From Thiorhodococcus mannitoliphagus (GTDB lineage Bacteria > Pseudomonadota > Gammaproteobacteria > Chromatiales > Chromatiaceae): DNA of 64,000 nt. Shown piece after piece: positions 44,947-54,307 of this stretch; the stretch's first letter is position 1; every line of letters begins with the position of its first letter. Where the stretch lies: positions 1 to 64,000 of the forward strand of contig NZ_JAAIJR010000007.1 in assembly GCF_010915725.1 (NCBI RefSeq), in the 5' to 3' direction. The notes below the pieces were generated by a model that was not told the origin of the DNA, did not search any database, and saw only the letters and a list, made by a program, of their open reading frames with translations. The position numbers and the translations under genes are program-made.

Positions 44947-45330
44947 CTAGCGGCGCAGCATGACGGTCTCGATCACCAGCAAGGTGACAGACACCACGTT
45001 GGCGATCATGGCCCCGCCCGAGAGCGATACGATGCTGGCCATGACCGAATTGGTCAGCCCGCCATCCGAGGCGTAGACGGCGAAGGTCCAAACCAAGCTG
45101 GCCGCGATGAGCTGGATCATGGCCACCAGACTGGTCGCAAGCAGCACCGCGCCCATCTGGGTGCGATCACCGAACTTGAGCACGGTCGCAATCATATTGA
45201 CGACGATAACGACGAACAGCTCCCAGGCATGATGATGATTGGGGTTGTCGAGTTCGCCGACGAAGAAGCCGAAATTCAGGGTCAGGGCGAGCACGATGAA
45301 GAAGCCAAAGACGACTTTCTCGGGGTTCAT
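44947..45330 (-). CDS. DUF6394-like membrane protein
   Basis: The 127-residue protein has four hydrophobic segments: VVFGFFIVLALTLNFGFFVG, WELFVVIVVNMIATVLKFGD, LLATSLVAMIQLIAASLVW and MIANVVSVTLLVIETVM. The pattern fits the DUF6394 family, often found next to a potassium channel gene, as here. A role as a channel partner is inferred from neighbourhood only. The ATG at 45330 follows AGGAG. Confidence 0.75.
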   Translation of the reverse strand: MNPEKVVFGFFIVLALTLNFGFFVGELDNPNHHHAWELFVVIVVNMIATVLKFGDRTQMGAVLLATSLVAMIQLIAASLVWTFAVYASDGGLTNSVMASIVSLSGGAMIANVVSVTLLVIETVMLRR

Positions 45331-45510
45331 GAGCGGGGGCTCCTGCAAGGCTTAAGGAGAGGGGGGCGCGTCCGCTGGTCGGATCCGCCGCACCTTGCGG
45401 CAGGCAGGCAGAAGTCAACACCAAGGGGCGAAGCGATTGCGGACCAGCATCCGCCGTCCGCGCCCATCGCCGTATGCTAGCATCAGATCCTACCTAAACC
45501 GGACAGGCCC

Positions 45511-48201
45511 TTGCTGATTACCCTCCTTGCAGCGCTGTTAGGACTCGCCGTCGGCCTTTGGCAGCAGAGCCCGCTGCTCTACGCGCTCCTCGGTTTGATC
45601 GTCGGAAGGACCCTTGCGCTCGAGCTGCGCCTGCGATCACTGCAGGCCAGAGTGACGCACCTAGAGCCACCCAGGGTTCAGCCGCAGGACAGCGCCGCTC
45701 ACACGCCCACCCGAAGCGCCAGTCCACCCGACCTGGATAAGCACGCCGAGCCCGCCGAACAACCGCTTGAGCTGGACTGGCCCGCGCCGGCAGTCGCCAA
45801 GCCGATCTCCCAACCCGACGGAGACCCGGTGCTCGCACCCGCGCCCGGAGCACGCGCACTGGACCTGGCCCGAGACTGGCTGGCCACCGGCAACCTCTTC
45901 GTCAGGGTGGGCATCCTGCTGGTCTTCTTCGGCGTCGCCTTCCTCATCAAGTACGCCGTGGACCAGGAGTGGCTGACCTTCACCCTGCAGCTGCGCCTCA
46001 TGGCCGTCGCCCTCGCCGGGCTTGGACTCTTGGGTCTCGGCTGGATCCTGCGGACACGAGGTCGCGACTATGGCCTGCTGCTGCAGGGCGCGGCCATCGG
46101 CATTCTCTATCTCGATACCTACGGCGCCTTTCAGCTTGCGCAGTTGCTGCAGCCGCCCCTGGCCTTCGCACTCCTCGCGCTGATCGGCCTCACGGCAGCG
46201 ACATTAGCGGTGGCGCAGAACGCGTCCGCCTTGGCTTGGTTCGGTTTCGCGGGCGGCTTCCTGGCCCCGGTGATCACCGGGGCCGGCAACAATGATCAGG
46301 TCACCCTGTTCGGCTACTACGCCGTCTTGAATACCGCCATCTTCGCGGTCGCCTGGATGCGCAGCTGGCGTGCACTCAACCTGCTGGGGTTCGGCTTCAC
46401 ATTCGGGGTCGCGATCCTCTGGGGCGTGCTGCGCTATGACCCCAGCCGTTTCGCGATCACCGAGCCCTTTCTGCTGCTCTTCTTCCTCTTCTATGTCGCC
46501 ATCGCCGTGCTCTACGCCAGCCGGCAGCCACCGCGCTTGCGCGGCTATGTCGACGCAACACTGGTCTTCGGCACGCCGATCGTCACCTTCGCCTGCCAGA
46601 TCGAGTTGGTGCGGCATTTCGAGCATGGCATCGCCACCTCGTCCGCCGCGCTCGGGGGCTTCTATCTCTTGCTGAGCGGCGGCCTGCGCCTGCTCAAGCC
46701 GCCTGGCCTCAAGCTGCTCGCTCAAGCCTTCGGCGTGCTGGGGATTATCTTCCTGTCGGTCGCCGTGCCCTTTGCGCTGGCCGCCGACACCACGGCCGGG
46801 GTTTGGGCGCTGGAGGGCGCGGGCCTGATCTGGATCGGCAGCCGCCAAGGCCGTCCACTGATACGCGCCATCGGCCTGCTGCTGCAGGCCGGCGCGGCGC
46901 TCTCGCTGATCGCCGGCTTGCCCTACCCGAGCGATCGCCCCTTCATCAACAGCGCCTATCTCGGCGCCGTCATGGTGGCGAGCGCTGGGGTCGTCAGCGC
47001 CTATTGGTTGGACCGCGAGGATCCGAGTCGACGCGGCTGGGAGCGCGGCGGACCACCCTGGCTGCTGCTCTGGGGATTGACCTGGTGGCTCTGCGCCGGG
47101 GTGGTCGAACTCTTGCAACTGGACGCAGACCGAGCCTTTCCAGCCAACCTGCTCTGGTATGGCGTCTTGACAGCCGTCTTGAGCGAGGCAGTCGCCAGCA
47201 TCCTGCCTTGGCCAAGACTGCATCGCGCGCAGGCCGCCTTGCCGCTCCTGGGTATCGCGGCCTTGGGCGCCAGTATCGAGCGGATCGCACACCCGGGCGG
47301 CTCCGGTGGTCTGGCGGCCTGGCCAGCCTTTCTGATCGCGGCCTATGGTCTGCTGTGGCGGGTCGAGCGCCGCGAAACCCGGCCCTTCCTCGCCTGGAGC
47401 CACGTCGCACTCGCCCTCTTGGGTATCGCTGTCCTGGAGTGGGAGCTGCTTTGGCGCGTGATCGAGCAATCCCAGCTGGCCTCAGGCTGGCGCGCGGCGG
47501 CCGTGGCCTGGGTGCCACTCGCCGCCTTGCCGCTCTTGACCAAGCTGCGGACCTGGCCCATCGGACCTTGGGCCTTTGGCTATGGGGTCGTTGCGGGGAG
47601 TGTTCTGGCGTTCGGCCTGCTGCTTTGGGCGCTCTGGTCGGTGCGTTCCGCCGGCGATGCTGGACCGCTCCGCTGGCTGCCCCTGTTCAATCCCTCGGAC
47701 ATAACCTTTGCGCTTGTCCTCGCGGCACTTTGGCAATGGCGCAGGGATCTCGAGCGCCGGCCCTTGATCCGACCAACGCCTGGCGAGACGGATCTGTTCC
47801 GAGCGGTCTTCGGCTTCCTAGCATTTCTTTGGGTGAATCTGGTGCTGCTACGCAGCCTGCACCACCTGTGGCTGATTCCCTACGAATGGGATGCACTCTT
47901 CCGCTCGGATCTCACCCAGACCGCGCTCGCCGTGCTCTGGGGACTCGTCGGCGTCGGGCTCCTGCTGCTCGCACGGGCACGGCGCTCGCGTCCGCTCTGG
48001 ATCGCTGGCGCAAGCGTCCTCGCCGCGGCAGTGGTCAAACTCTTCGCGGTCGATCTCGCCGCGAGCGGCACGATCGAGCGGATCGTCTCCTTCCTCGCGG
48101 TCGGCGGACTGCTGGTTGGGATCGGCTGGTGGTCACCGCTGCCGCCGCGTGGCGGCGCTCGGGAAGACGAGCGCGGAGTGCACTCTGAAGCAGCGGTGTG
48201 A
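45511..48201 (+). CDS. DUF2339 multi-spanning membrane protein
   Basis: The 896-residue protein has an N-terminal hydrophobic helix, a coiled/Pro-rich cytoplasmic stretch (about 35-120), and then more than 20 hydrophobic segments. The core opening, DWLATGNLFVRVGILLVFFGVAFLIKYAVDQEW, is the DUF2339 signature, as are GYVDATLVFGTPIVTFACQIELVRH and WALEGAGLIWIGSRQGRPLIRAIGLLLQ. The family is widespread and uncharacterised; an envelope transport or polymer-handling role has been guessed. The TTG start is uncertain. The bases before it (CCTAAACCGGACAGGCCCTT) resemble a decayed MITE-A end. It is divergent from the DUF6394 gene. Confidence 0.85.
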   Translation: MLITLLAALLGLAVGLWQQSPLLYALLGLIVGRTLALELRLRSLQARVTHLEPPRVQPQDSAAHTPTRSASPPDLDKHAEPAEQPLELDWPAPAVAKPISQPDGDPVLAPAPGARALDLARDWLATGNLFVRVGILLVFFGVAFLIKYAVDQEWLTFTLQLRLMAVALAGLGLLGLGWILRTRGRDYGLLLQGAAIGILYLDTYGAFQLAQLLQPPLAFALLALIGLTAATLAVAQNASALAWFGFAGGFLAPVITGAGNNDQVTLFGYYAVLNTAIFAVAWMRSWRALNLLGFGFTFGVAILWGVLRYDPSRFAITEPFLLLFFLFYVAIAVLYASRQPPRLRGYVDATLVFGTPIVTFACQIELVRHFEHGIATSSAALGGFYLLLSGGLRLLKPPGLKLLAQAFGVLGIIFLSVAVPFALAADTTAGVWALEGAGLIWIGSRQGRPLIRAIGLLLQAGAALSLIAGLPYPSDRPFINSAYLGAVMVASAGVVSAYWLDREDPSRRGWERGGPPWLLLWGLTWWLCAGVVELLQLDADRAFPANLLWYGVLTAVLSEAVASILPWPRLHRAQAALPLLGIAALGASIERIAHPGGSGGLAAWPAFLIAAYGLLWRVERRETRPFLAWSHVALALLGIAVLEWELLWRVIEQSQLASGWRAAAVAWVPLAALPLLTKLRTWPIGPWAFGYGVVAGSVLAFGLLLWALWSVRSAGDAGPLRWLPLFNPSDITFALVLAALWQWRRDLERRPLIRPTPGETDLFRAVFGFLAFLWVNLVLLRSLHHLWLIPYEWDALFRSDLTQTALAVLWGLVGVGLLLLARARRSRPLWIAGASVLAAAVVKLFAVDLAASGTIERIVSFLAVGGLLVGIGWWSPLPPRGGAREDERGVHSEAAV

Positions 48202-48327
48202 CCGCGAAGGAGCGGAGACGCTCGATGCGTCGCAAGGCATGGCGTAGACGGGACGGGGCTCTCCCTGCACTGCGATGTCTTGGCGTCCTTTACGGCTGTG
48301 CGGTTCGCATTGCCGGACCTGAGCAGA

Positions 48328-49938
48328 TCAGCTCGCGGCGACCCGCATGGGCTCGAGTTCCGGCCCGGATGTCGACGCTGAGGCAGAGGTCGCTTCTTTC
48401 GGCTCGACCAGCCTGCGGTGCATGAGGATATTGAGCATCCGTACCGTGGCACCCACAGCCGCGAACACCTGGTTGGCATGCACACCACGGGTGCGCAACT
48501 CACCCTCATCGGTCTGCCAGGTGATGCTGCACTCGGTGAGTGCATCCGTGCGACCGCCCTTGGGGATGCGCACCTCGAAGTCCGTCAGCTGAGGCAAGAC
48601 CAGCCCTTGTTTCTTGACGACCTTGGCCAGCGCACTGGTAAAGGCATCATAGCCGCCGTTGCCGCTACCGACGGCGGTATGCGCTTGCTCGCCAACCCGG
48701 ACCTTGATGCTCGCGGTCGAGTCCAGCCCCAGACTCGAGGAGAGGTTGCAGGCCAGGAGTTCGACATGGTCGTAGTCCTTGCTCTCCAGCACCTCCGCGA
48801 TGATGAAGGGTAGGTCCTCGGTCGTAATGGTCTTCTTGGAGTCCCCGAGTTCGACGACCCGCTGCAAGACCTTGCGCTGGTTCTCCTCGGAGAGTTCGAT
48901 GTCCAGACGCTCGAGATTCTTGGCCAGCGAGGCCTTCCCGGCGAGCTTCCCCAGTGCGTACTTGCGCCGCCTCGCAAAGCGCTCGGGCGACAGGCGGCTG
49001 TGGTAGAGGCTGCCCTTCTTGTCGCCGTCGGCATGGATGCCGGCGGTCTGGGTGAAGACGTCGGCGCCAACGATGGGGGCGTTGTCGGCGATCCGTTTGC
49101 CCGAGAAGTACTCGACCAGCTCACTGGCCCGCGCGAGATGGCTTTCGTCGATACCAATCTCGACGCCGAGCTGATCGCGCAGATTCACCGCCACCTCGGC
49201 GAGCGAGGCGTTGCCCGCGCGCTCGCCCAGACAATTGATGGTGCAGTGCACCGCCGCGGCTCCGGCCTGGGCCGCTGCCAGGACGTTCGCGGTCGCCAAG
49301 CCGTAGTCGTTGTGCGGATGGAAATCGAACTGCAGCCCGGGGAATCGCTGCACCATGTCGGAGACCGCAGCGAAGACGCGCTCCGGCGTCATCACGCCCA
49401 GCGTATCCGGGAGCATGTAATGCCCGATGCCGGTGTCGGCGAGCCCCTCGACCAGGCCGAAAACATAGTCGGGATTGTCACGGTAGCCATTGGACCAGTC
49501 CTCCAGATAGAGGTTGACGGCCAAGCCGCGCGCCTGAGCATGGGCGACGGTCTCGCGCACATCGGCAAGGTGCTGCTCCAAGGTCTTGCCGAGCTGTCCC
49601 CGACAGTGCTTCTCGCTGCCCTTGGCAAGCAGGTTGATCACACGTCCGCCAGCGCCGGCGATCCAATCGACGCTCCGACCGCCATCGACGAAGCCGAGGA
49701 TCTCGACCCGCTCTGCAAGGTTGCGCTCTTCCGCCCAAGCAACGATTTGCGAGACCGCGCTCGCCTCACCTGAGGACACCCGTGCCGAGGCCACCTCGAT
49801 CCGGTCCACGCACACTTGCTCGAGCAGCGTTTTCGCAAGATTGACCTTTTCGTCCGGCGAGAAGGACACGCCTTGGGTCTGCTCACCATCGCGCAGGGTC
49901 GTGTCCATGATGCGGACATAGCGGGCGGCCTCGCTCAT
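48328..49938 (-). CDS. 2-isopropylmalate/citramalate synthase family protein
   Basis: The 536-residue protein is of the LeuA/CimA/homocitrate synthase family (acyl-CoA-dependent aldol condensation of 2-oxoacids). It has MDTTLRDGEQTQGVSFSP near residue 11, FHPHNDYGLATANVLAAAQAGAAAVHCTINCLGERAGNASL with the metal-binding HxH and the active-site Cys/Gly region, and a C-terminal regulatory (LeuA dimerisation) domain from about 385. Substrate assignment by sight is unsafe: LeuA-like or CimA-like are both possible. Its ATG overlaps the thrC stop by four bases, an odd coupling that favours a threonine/isoleucine-route role such as citramalate synthase (inference). The C-terminal tail is Ser/Thr/Ala-rich. 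Confidence 0.82.
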   Translation of the reverse strand: MSEAARYVRIMDTTLRDGEQTQGVSFSPDEKVNLAKTLLEQVCVDRIEVASARVSSGEASAVSQIVAWAEERNLAERVEILGFVDGGRSVDWIAGAGGRVINLLAKGSEKHCRGQLGKTLEQHLADVRETVAHAQARGLAVNLYLEDWSNGYRDNPDYVFGLVEGLADTGIGHYMLPDTLGVMTPERVFAAVSDMVQRFPGLQFDFHPHNDYGLATANVLAAAQAGAAAVHCTINCLGERAGNASLAEVAVNLRDQLGVEIGIDESHLARASELVEYFSGKRIADNAPIVGADVFTQTAGIHADGDKKGSLYHSRLSPERFARRRKYALGKLAGKASLAKNLERLDIELSEENQRKVLQRVVELGDSKKTITTEDLPFIIAEVLESKDYDHVELLACNLSSSLGLDSTASIKVRVGEQAHTAVGSGNGGYDAFTSALAKVVKKQGLVLPQLTDFEVRIPKGGRTDALTECSITWQTDEGELRTRGVHANQVFAAVGATVRMLNILMHRRLVEPKEATSASASTSGPELEPMRVAAS

Positions 49939-51332
49939 GCGCCCGCCCCCGTCGACAGGGTCGCCTCCAGCTGGGCCTTGACGGCGTCGACGGTCGCGTC
50001 CAGATCGACGCAGCGCGGCGCTTTGTCCATCAAACCCTGCAGCGAGAGCGGCTGAGCGGCCTCGCGCCCAATGGCGTCGCGGACCGCATCGACGAACTTG
50101 GCCGGATGAGCCGTGGCAAGACAAATGATGTCGGACCTGCCGCGAGCCGCGTGGACGCCAACGGCGGTGTGCGGGCAGAGGATGTAGCCAGTTGCCGCGA
50201 AGGTCGCCCTGATCTGCGCCTGCGTCTCCTCGTCCGTGACGGCGGCCGCGTCGAAATCGGCACAGGCTTGGGCGTGACGGGCGGCGTCGACCTCGAGGTG
50301 TCCGCTCCGCTGCATCTGCTCGAGCAGCGTCCGCACTGTCGCGCTATCGCCGTCGTATAGATAGTAGAGATAGCGCTCGAAATTCGAGGCGATCTGGATA
50401 TCCATGGCGGGACTCAGCGTCTGATAGACCTGGTCGCCGACGGCATAGCGACCCGTCTGAATGAAGCGCGTCAGGATATCGTTGCGGTTGGTGGCAATGA
50501 CCAAGCGGTCGACCGGCAGCCCCATGCGCTTGGCCAGATAGCCGGCGAAGACATCCCCGAAGTTGCCCGTCGGAACCGAGAAGCTGATGCGCTTGCCGGG
50601 ATCTCCCTCAGCGACGCGCCCCCAGGCATAGAAGTAGTAAACGGTCTGCGCCAGAATCCGCGCCCAGTTGATGGAGTTGACCGCGCCGAGACGGTAGCTG
50701 GACTTGAATGAGAGGTCGTTGAAGAGGGCCTTGACGATGCCTTGGGCGTCGTCGAAGGTGCCGCGCACCGCAATATTGTGGACATTTGCATCCAGCACCG
50801 TCGTCATCTGCCGCTCTTGGATCGGCGAGACGCGTCCCTTGGGATGCAGAATGAAAATCTGGATGCGCTCCTTGCCGCGCACGCCATAGATCGCGGCAGA
50901 GCCCGTGTCTCCAGAGGTAGCCCCGAGGATATTGAGCTGCCCGCCATCCCGCTCCAGCAGGTATTCGAAGAGATTCCCCAAAAACTGCAGCGCAACGTCC
51001 TTGAAGGCGGCGGTCGGACCGTGGAAGAGTTCCAGGATTCGAAGCCCATCCTGCTCCACGACCGGAGTGACCTCGGGGTGTGTAAAGGTGGCGTAGGAGC
51101 GCTCGATCAGGGTCCGGAGATGCTGCCGCGGAATCTCCTCGCCGACAAAAAGTGTCAACACTTCCAGTGCGAGGTCCTGAAAACCGAGCTTCGACCAGGC
51201 TGTCAGTGTGGCAGCATCGACCTGGGGAATGCGCTCGGGAACAAGCAGACCGCCGTCGGTCGCCAGTCCCATCATGACTGCCTGCGCAAAGCCGACGGGC
51301 TCGACACCACCACGGGTACTGAGGTAATTCAT
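49935..51332 (-). CDS. thrC: Threonine synthase
   Basis: The 465-residue PLP enzyme converts O-phosphohomoserine to threonine. It opens MNYLSTRGGVEPVGFAQAVMMGLATDGGLLVPERIP and carries the PLP lysine in FHGPTAAFKDVALQFLGNLFEYLLE (about 107-130), LGATSGDTGSAAIYGVRGKER and the phosphate-binding SVPTGNFGDVFAGYLAKRMGLPV. The short N-terminal clade of ThrC (bacterial class with Y-L-S-T-R) fits. The ATG at 51332 is chosen over an upstream GTG/ATG frame whose extra residues are foreign to the family. It is coupled to the downstream LeuA/CimA-like gene. Confidence 0.94.
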   Translation of the reverse strand: MNYLSTRGGVEPVGFAQAVMMGLATDGGLLVPERIPQVDAATLTAWSKLGFQDLALEVLTLFVGEEIPRQHLRTLIERSYATFTHPEVTPVVEQDGLRILELFHGPTAAFKDVALQFLGNLFEYLLERDGGQLNILGATSGDTGSAAIYGVRGKERIQIFILHPKGRVSPIQERQMTTVLDANVHNIAVRGTFDDAQGIVKALFNDLSFKSSYRLGAVNSINWARILAQTVYYFYAWGRVAEGDPGKRISFSVPTGNFGDVFAGYLAKRMGLPVDRLVIATNRNDILTRFIQTGRYAVGDQVYQTLSPAMDIQIASNFERYLYYLYDGDSATVRTLLEQMQRSGHLEVDAARHAQACADFDAAAVTDEETQAQIRATFAATGYILCPHTAVGVHAARGRSDIICLATAHPAKFVDAVRDAIGREAAQPLSLQGLMDKAPRCVDLDATVDAVKAQLEATLSTGAGA

Positions 51333-51740
51333 TGTATTCACAAAATTAATTCTAGCTCGGTCAAGAAGGATCCGCAGCACGACTCGCATGCGTGCGGTGA
51401 TGGATCAGACTAAGAAAACCCTTGGGGATTGGCAACCACCCAATCAGGCGCAACAACCGCCCGTTGCGCAGGCTTTGAGGCTCGATACAGCGTCCTTCGC
51501 CCGCATTTCCCGACGGCTGGACGCGCGGCAAGCGTTGACATCTTGGCAAGAGCGACCAGACAATGCCGACAATCCGCGAATCAGGCAGATAACAGCGGAT
51601 GATACATAACGAAGAATGAGGGGGCCTTCTGCCAGTATTTGGACCGACCAGTCCGCGTCCGCGGGCTGCAGGTCGGTGCGCCCCGTCACCCCGAAGCAAC
51701 TCTGCAACCACCGCAAACTTTGAACGGAGTGACAACTTAA

Positions 51741-51998
51741 ATGACACCCGAAAACCGCGCGGGATATTGGAGGGCCAACCTCGGCCTTCTAAGCATCCTG
51801 TTGATTATCTGGTTCATCGTCTCCTACGGGTTCGGCATCTTGCTGGTCGAACCACTGAACGCCATCAAGCTGGGCGGCTATCCGCTCGGGTTCTGGTTCG
51901 CCCAACAGGGCTCGATCTACGTCTTTCTCGTCCTGATCTTCGTTTATGCCACCAGCATGAACAAGCTGGACAAGAAGTTCGAAGTCGAAGAAGACTGA
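51741..51998 (+). CDS. DUF4212 small subunit of a sodium:solute symporter
   Basis: The 85-residue protein has two membrane helices (LLSILLIIWFIVSYGFGILL and FWFAQQGSIYVFLVLIFVYATSMNKLDKKF), the layout of DUF4212 proteins always found just before a VC_2705-type solute symporter. It is 13 bases ahead of the large subunit gene. The full motif GILLVEPLNAIKLGGYPLGFWFAQQGSIYVF is diagnostic. A membrane assembly or regulatory partner role is inferred. Confidence 0.92.
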   Translation: MTPENRAGYWRANLGLLSILLIIWFIVSYGFGILLVEPLNAIKLGGYPLGFWFAQQGSIYVFLVLIFVYATSMNKLDKKFEVEED

Positions 51999-52011
51999 GG
52001 AGCGCGAATCA

Positions 52012-53817
52012 ATGACTGCACTTGATATGTGGACCTACGGCGTTGTCGGCGCGACTTTCGCGCTGTACATCGGCATCGCCATCTGGGCCCGAGCCGGAAC
52101 GACCGGCGAATTCTACGTCGCCGGCGGCGGCATCCACCCCGTCGCCAACGGCATGGCGACTGCAGCCGACTGGATGTCTGCGGCGTCCTTCATTTCCATG
52201 GCCGGGCTCATCGCCTTCAACGGCTACGGAGCATCCGTCTTCCTCATGGGTTGGACCGGCGGCTACGTGCTACTCGCCCTGCTGCTTGCGCCCTATCTGC
52301 GCAAGTTTGGCAAGTTCACGGTGCCCGAGTTCATCGGCGACCGCTACTACTCGCAAGCAGCGCGCATCGTGGCCGTGGTTTGCTTGATCCTGGCCTCCAT
52401 CACCTACGTCATTGGTCAGATGAAGGGCATCGGCGTGGCCTTCTCCCGCTTCCTTGAGGTCCCCTATGACGTAGGCCTCTATATCGGCATGGGCATCGTC
52501 GCCGTTTACGCCGTCGCCGGCGGCATGAAGGGCATCACCTACACCCAGATCGCCCAATACGTGGTTCTGATCTTCGCCTACACGGTCCCGGCCATCTTCA
52601 TCTCGCTGAACCTGACCGGAAACCCCGTTCCGCAGCTCGGACTCGGCGGCAGCTACGTTCAGGACGGCGTCGCCACCGGCATGTCCCTGCTCGACAAGCT
52701 CGACCTCGTGGTCACCGAGCTGGGCTTCAAGGAGTACACCACCCAGGTCATGGGCAGCTCCTTGAACATGTTCGTCTATACCCTCTCGCTCATGATCGGC
52801 ACCGCCGGTCTGCCCCACGTCATCATCCGCTTCTTCACCGTACCCAAGGTGCGTGACGCACGCTACTCGGCGGGCTGGGCGCTGGTGTTCATCGCGCTGC
52901 TTTACACCACCGCACCGGCGGTGGGCGCCATGGCCCGCCTCAATCTGATGGACACCATCCAAATCGGCCCCGTCGGCGCCGAGGATGGCAACCTGCTCTA
53001 CGACGAGCGTCCGGAATGGTTCAAGAAGTGGGAAGAGACCGGCCTCCTCCAGTATGAGGACAAGAACGGCGACGGTCGCATCCAGTACTACGATGACAAG
53101 AACCCCGCGTTCGCCGAAAAGGCTGAATCCTTCGGGTGGAAGGGCAACGAGATGGTCAAGGTCGACCGTGACATCATGGTACTCGCCAATCCGGAGATCG
53201 CGAATCTACCGGCTTGGGTCGTCGCCTTGGTCGTCGCCGGTGGTCTGGCCGCTGCACTCTCCACGGCCGCAGGTCTGCTGTTGGCGATCTCCTCCTCCAT
53301 CTCGCACGACCTCCTCAAGGGCGTCATCGCGAAAAACATCTCGGAGAAGGCTGAGCTCACCGCCGGCCGACTCTCGATGATTGTCGCCATCCTGGTCGCG
53401 GGCTATCTGGGATTGAATCCGCCGGGCTTTGCGGCGGGAACCGTGGCCATCGCCTTCGGTCTCGCGGCCTCGTCCATCTTCCCAGTGCTCATGATGGGCA
53501 TCTTCGCGAAACGGATGAACAAGGAGGGAGCCATCGCGGGCATGACCGCAGGTATCACCGTTACCCTGCTCTATGTGTTCCAGCACAAAGGCATCTTCTT
53601 CGTGCCTGGCACAGAGTTCCTCATGCCCGAGATGGGCATGGGTCCAGACTGGTTCTTCGGCATCTCGCCGAATGCCTTTGGTGCAGTTGGCGCCCTGGTC
53701 AACTTCATCGTGGCCTACATCGTGTCCACAGTGACGGCGCCTCCGCCGGAGCACATCCAGCATCTGGTCGAGGACGTCCGCGTCCCGGGCGGCGCTGGAG
53801 CCCCCACGGGTCACTGA
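52012..53817 (+). CDS. Sodium:solute symporter, acetate permease (ActP/VC_2705) type
   Basis: The 601-residue transporter has 13-14 hydrophobic segments. It opens TYGVVGATFALYIGIAIWARAGTTGEFYVAGGG and has TAADWMSAASFISMAGLIAFNGYGA, SSIFPVLMMGIFAKRMNKEGAIAGM and SLNMFVYTLSLMIGTAGLPHVIIRFFTVP, all typical of the ActP branch. An extra outside-facing loop (about residues 320-390) contains the calcium-loop-like motif DKNGDGRIQYYD near 349 (DxNxDGxIxxxD). Acetate is the likely substrate because acs follows. It is preceded by its DUF4212 partner and ends at a strong terminator. Confidence 0.9.
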   Translation: MTALDMWTYGVVGATFALYIGIAIWARAGTTGEFYVAGGGIHPVANGMATAADWMSAASFISMAGLIAFNGYGASVFLMGWTGGYVLLALLLAPYLRKFGKFTVPEFIGDRYYSQAARIVAVVCLILASITYVIGQMKGIGVAFSRFLEVPYDVGLYIGMGIVAVYAVAGGMKGITYTQIAQYVVLIFAYTVPAIFISLNLTGNPVPQLGLGGSYVQDGVATGMSLLDKLDLVVTELGFKEYTTQVMGSSLNMFVYTLSLMIGTAGLPHVIIRFFTVPKVRDARYSAGWALVFIALLYTTAPAVGAMARLNLMDTIQIGPVGAEDGNLLYDERPEWFKKWEETGLLQYEDKNGDGRIQYYDDKNPAFAEKAESFGWKGNEMVKVDRDIMVLANPEIANLPAWVVALVVAGGLAAALSTAAGLLLAISSSISHDLLKGVIAKNISEKAELTAGRLSMIVAILVAGYLGLNPPGFAAGTVAIAFGLAASSIFPVLMMGIFAKRMNKEGAIAGMTAGITVTLLYVFQHKGIFFVPGTEFLMPEMGMGPDWFFGISPNAFGAVGALVNFIVAYIVSTVTAPPPEHIQHLVEDVRVPGGAGAPTGH

Positions 53818-53836
53818 CCCAGTCAGCAGCAATGCT

Positions 53837-53866
53837 GAAAAGCCCCGCCTCGGCGGGGCTTTTTCG
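53837..53866 (+). terminator. Rho-independent terminator after the acetate symporter
   Basis: AAAAGCCCCGC-CTCG-GCGGGGCTTTTT is a classic hairpin followed by a T run, 19 bases after the symporter stop. It should end the DUF4212/symporter transcript before the downstream DUF294 gene. Confidence 0.92.
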
Positions 53867-54068
53867 TTGCGCCCTCAAGGACGTGCGACATCGGATCGTC
53901 ATGGGATCGCATGGCAGGAATCCGCGAACCCTGCCGCGCCAGTTAGCATTGAGAGCGCCAATTATTGAGGGCGTAAATTCAATAAATTCGTTTAGCGCCG
54001 AAACAGGATGTTTCTTTCATGATTCAATTGCCGATTGGCGTAGACTCAACACGCCAGCACGACTTCCA

Positions 54069-54231
54069 AGGAGCCTGTCCGACTTGGGGGATCGAAGCGA
54101 GGAAGTGGGAGAGCGAGGCCATTTCGTTCCGGTTTTGAGGCGCATAGTGGTTCTATGTAACGAAAAAGCGGGGCGAAAGGGACCGTTCTCCCGATTCCGC
54201 AGCCGATTCATCCTAAGTCGGACAGGCTCCT
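54069..54231. mobile_element. MITE-A copy 2
   Basis: It is identical to the element at 10790-10953 apart from one missing G near the left end, including the 17-bp perfect terminal repeats AGGAGCCTGTCCGACTT and complement. It lies between the terminator and the DUF294/CBS gene, so it may alter that gene's upstream region. The rest of 53867-54307 holds no gene I can support. Confidence 0.8.
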
Positions 54232-54307
54232 AGAGCGGCGCTAAGACCCGCAGACGAGCTAGGAAACCAGAACTTCCTTTCCCTCTATACCGAAGGGGTA
54301 ATCCGCG

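Noticed and set aside
45491-45512. MITE-A-like bases before the DUF2339 gene as a full element
   Set aside because: Only about 20 bases resemble the element end and there is no partner end, so it is mentioned only as a possible remnant.
46204-47469. 421-codon antisense frame within the DUF2339 gene
   Set aside because: Shadow of a strongly hydrophobic gene; the antisense strand gives Gln/Glu/Arg-rich residues with no domain.
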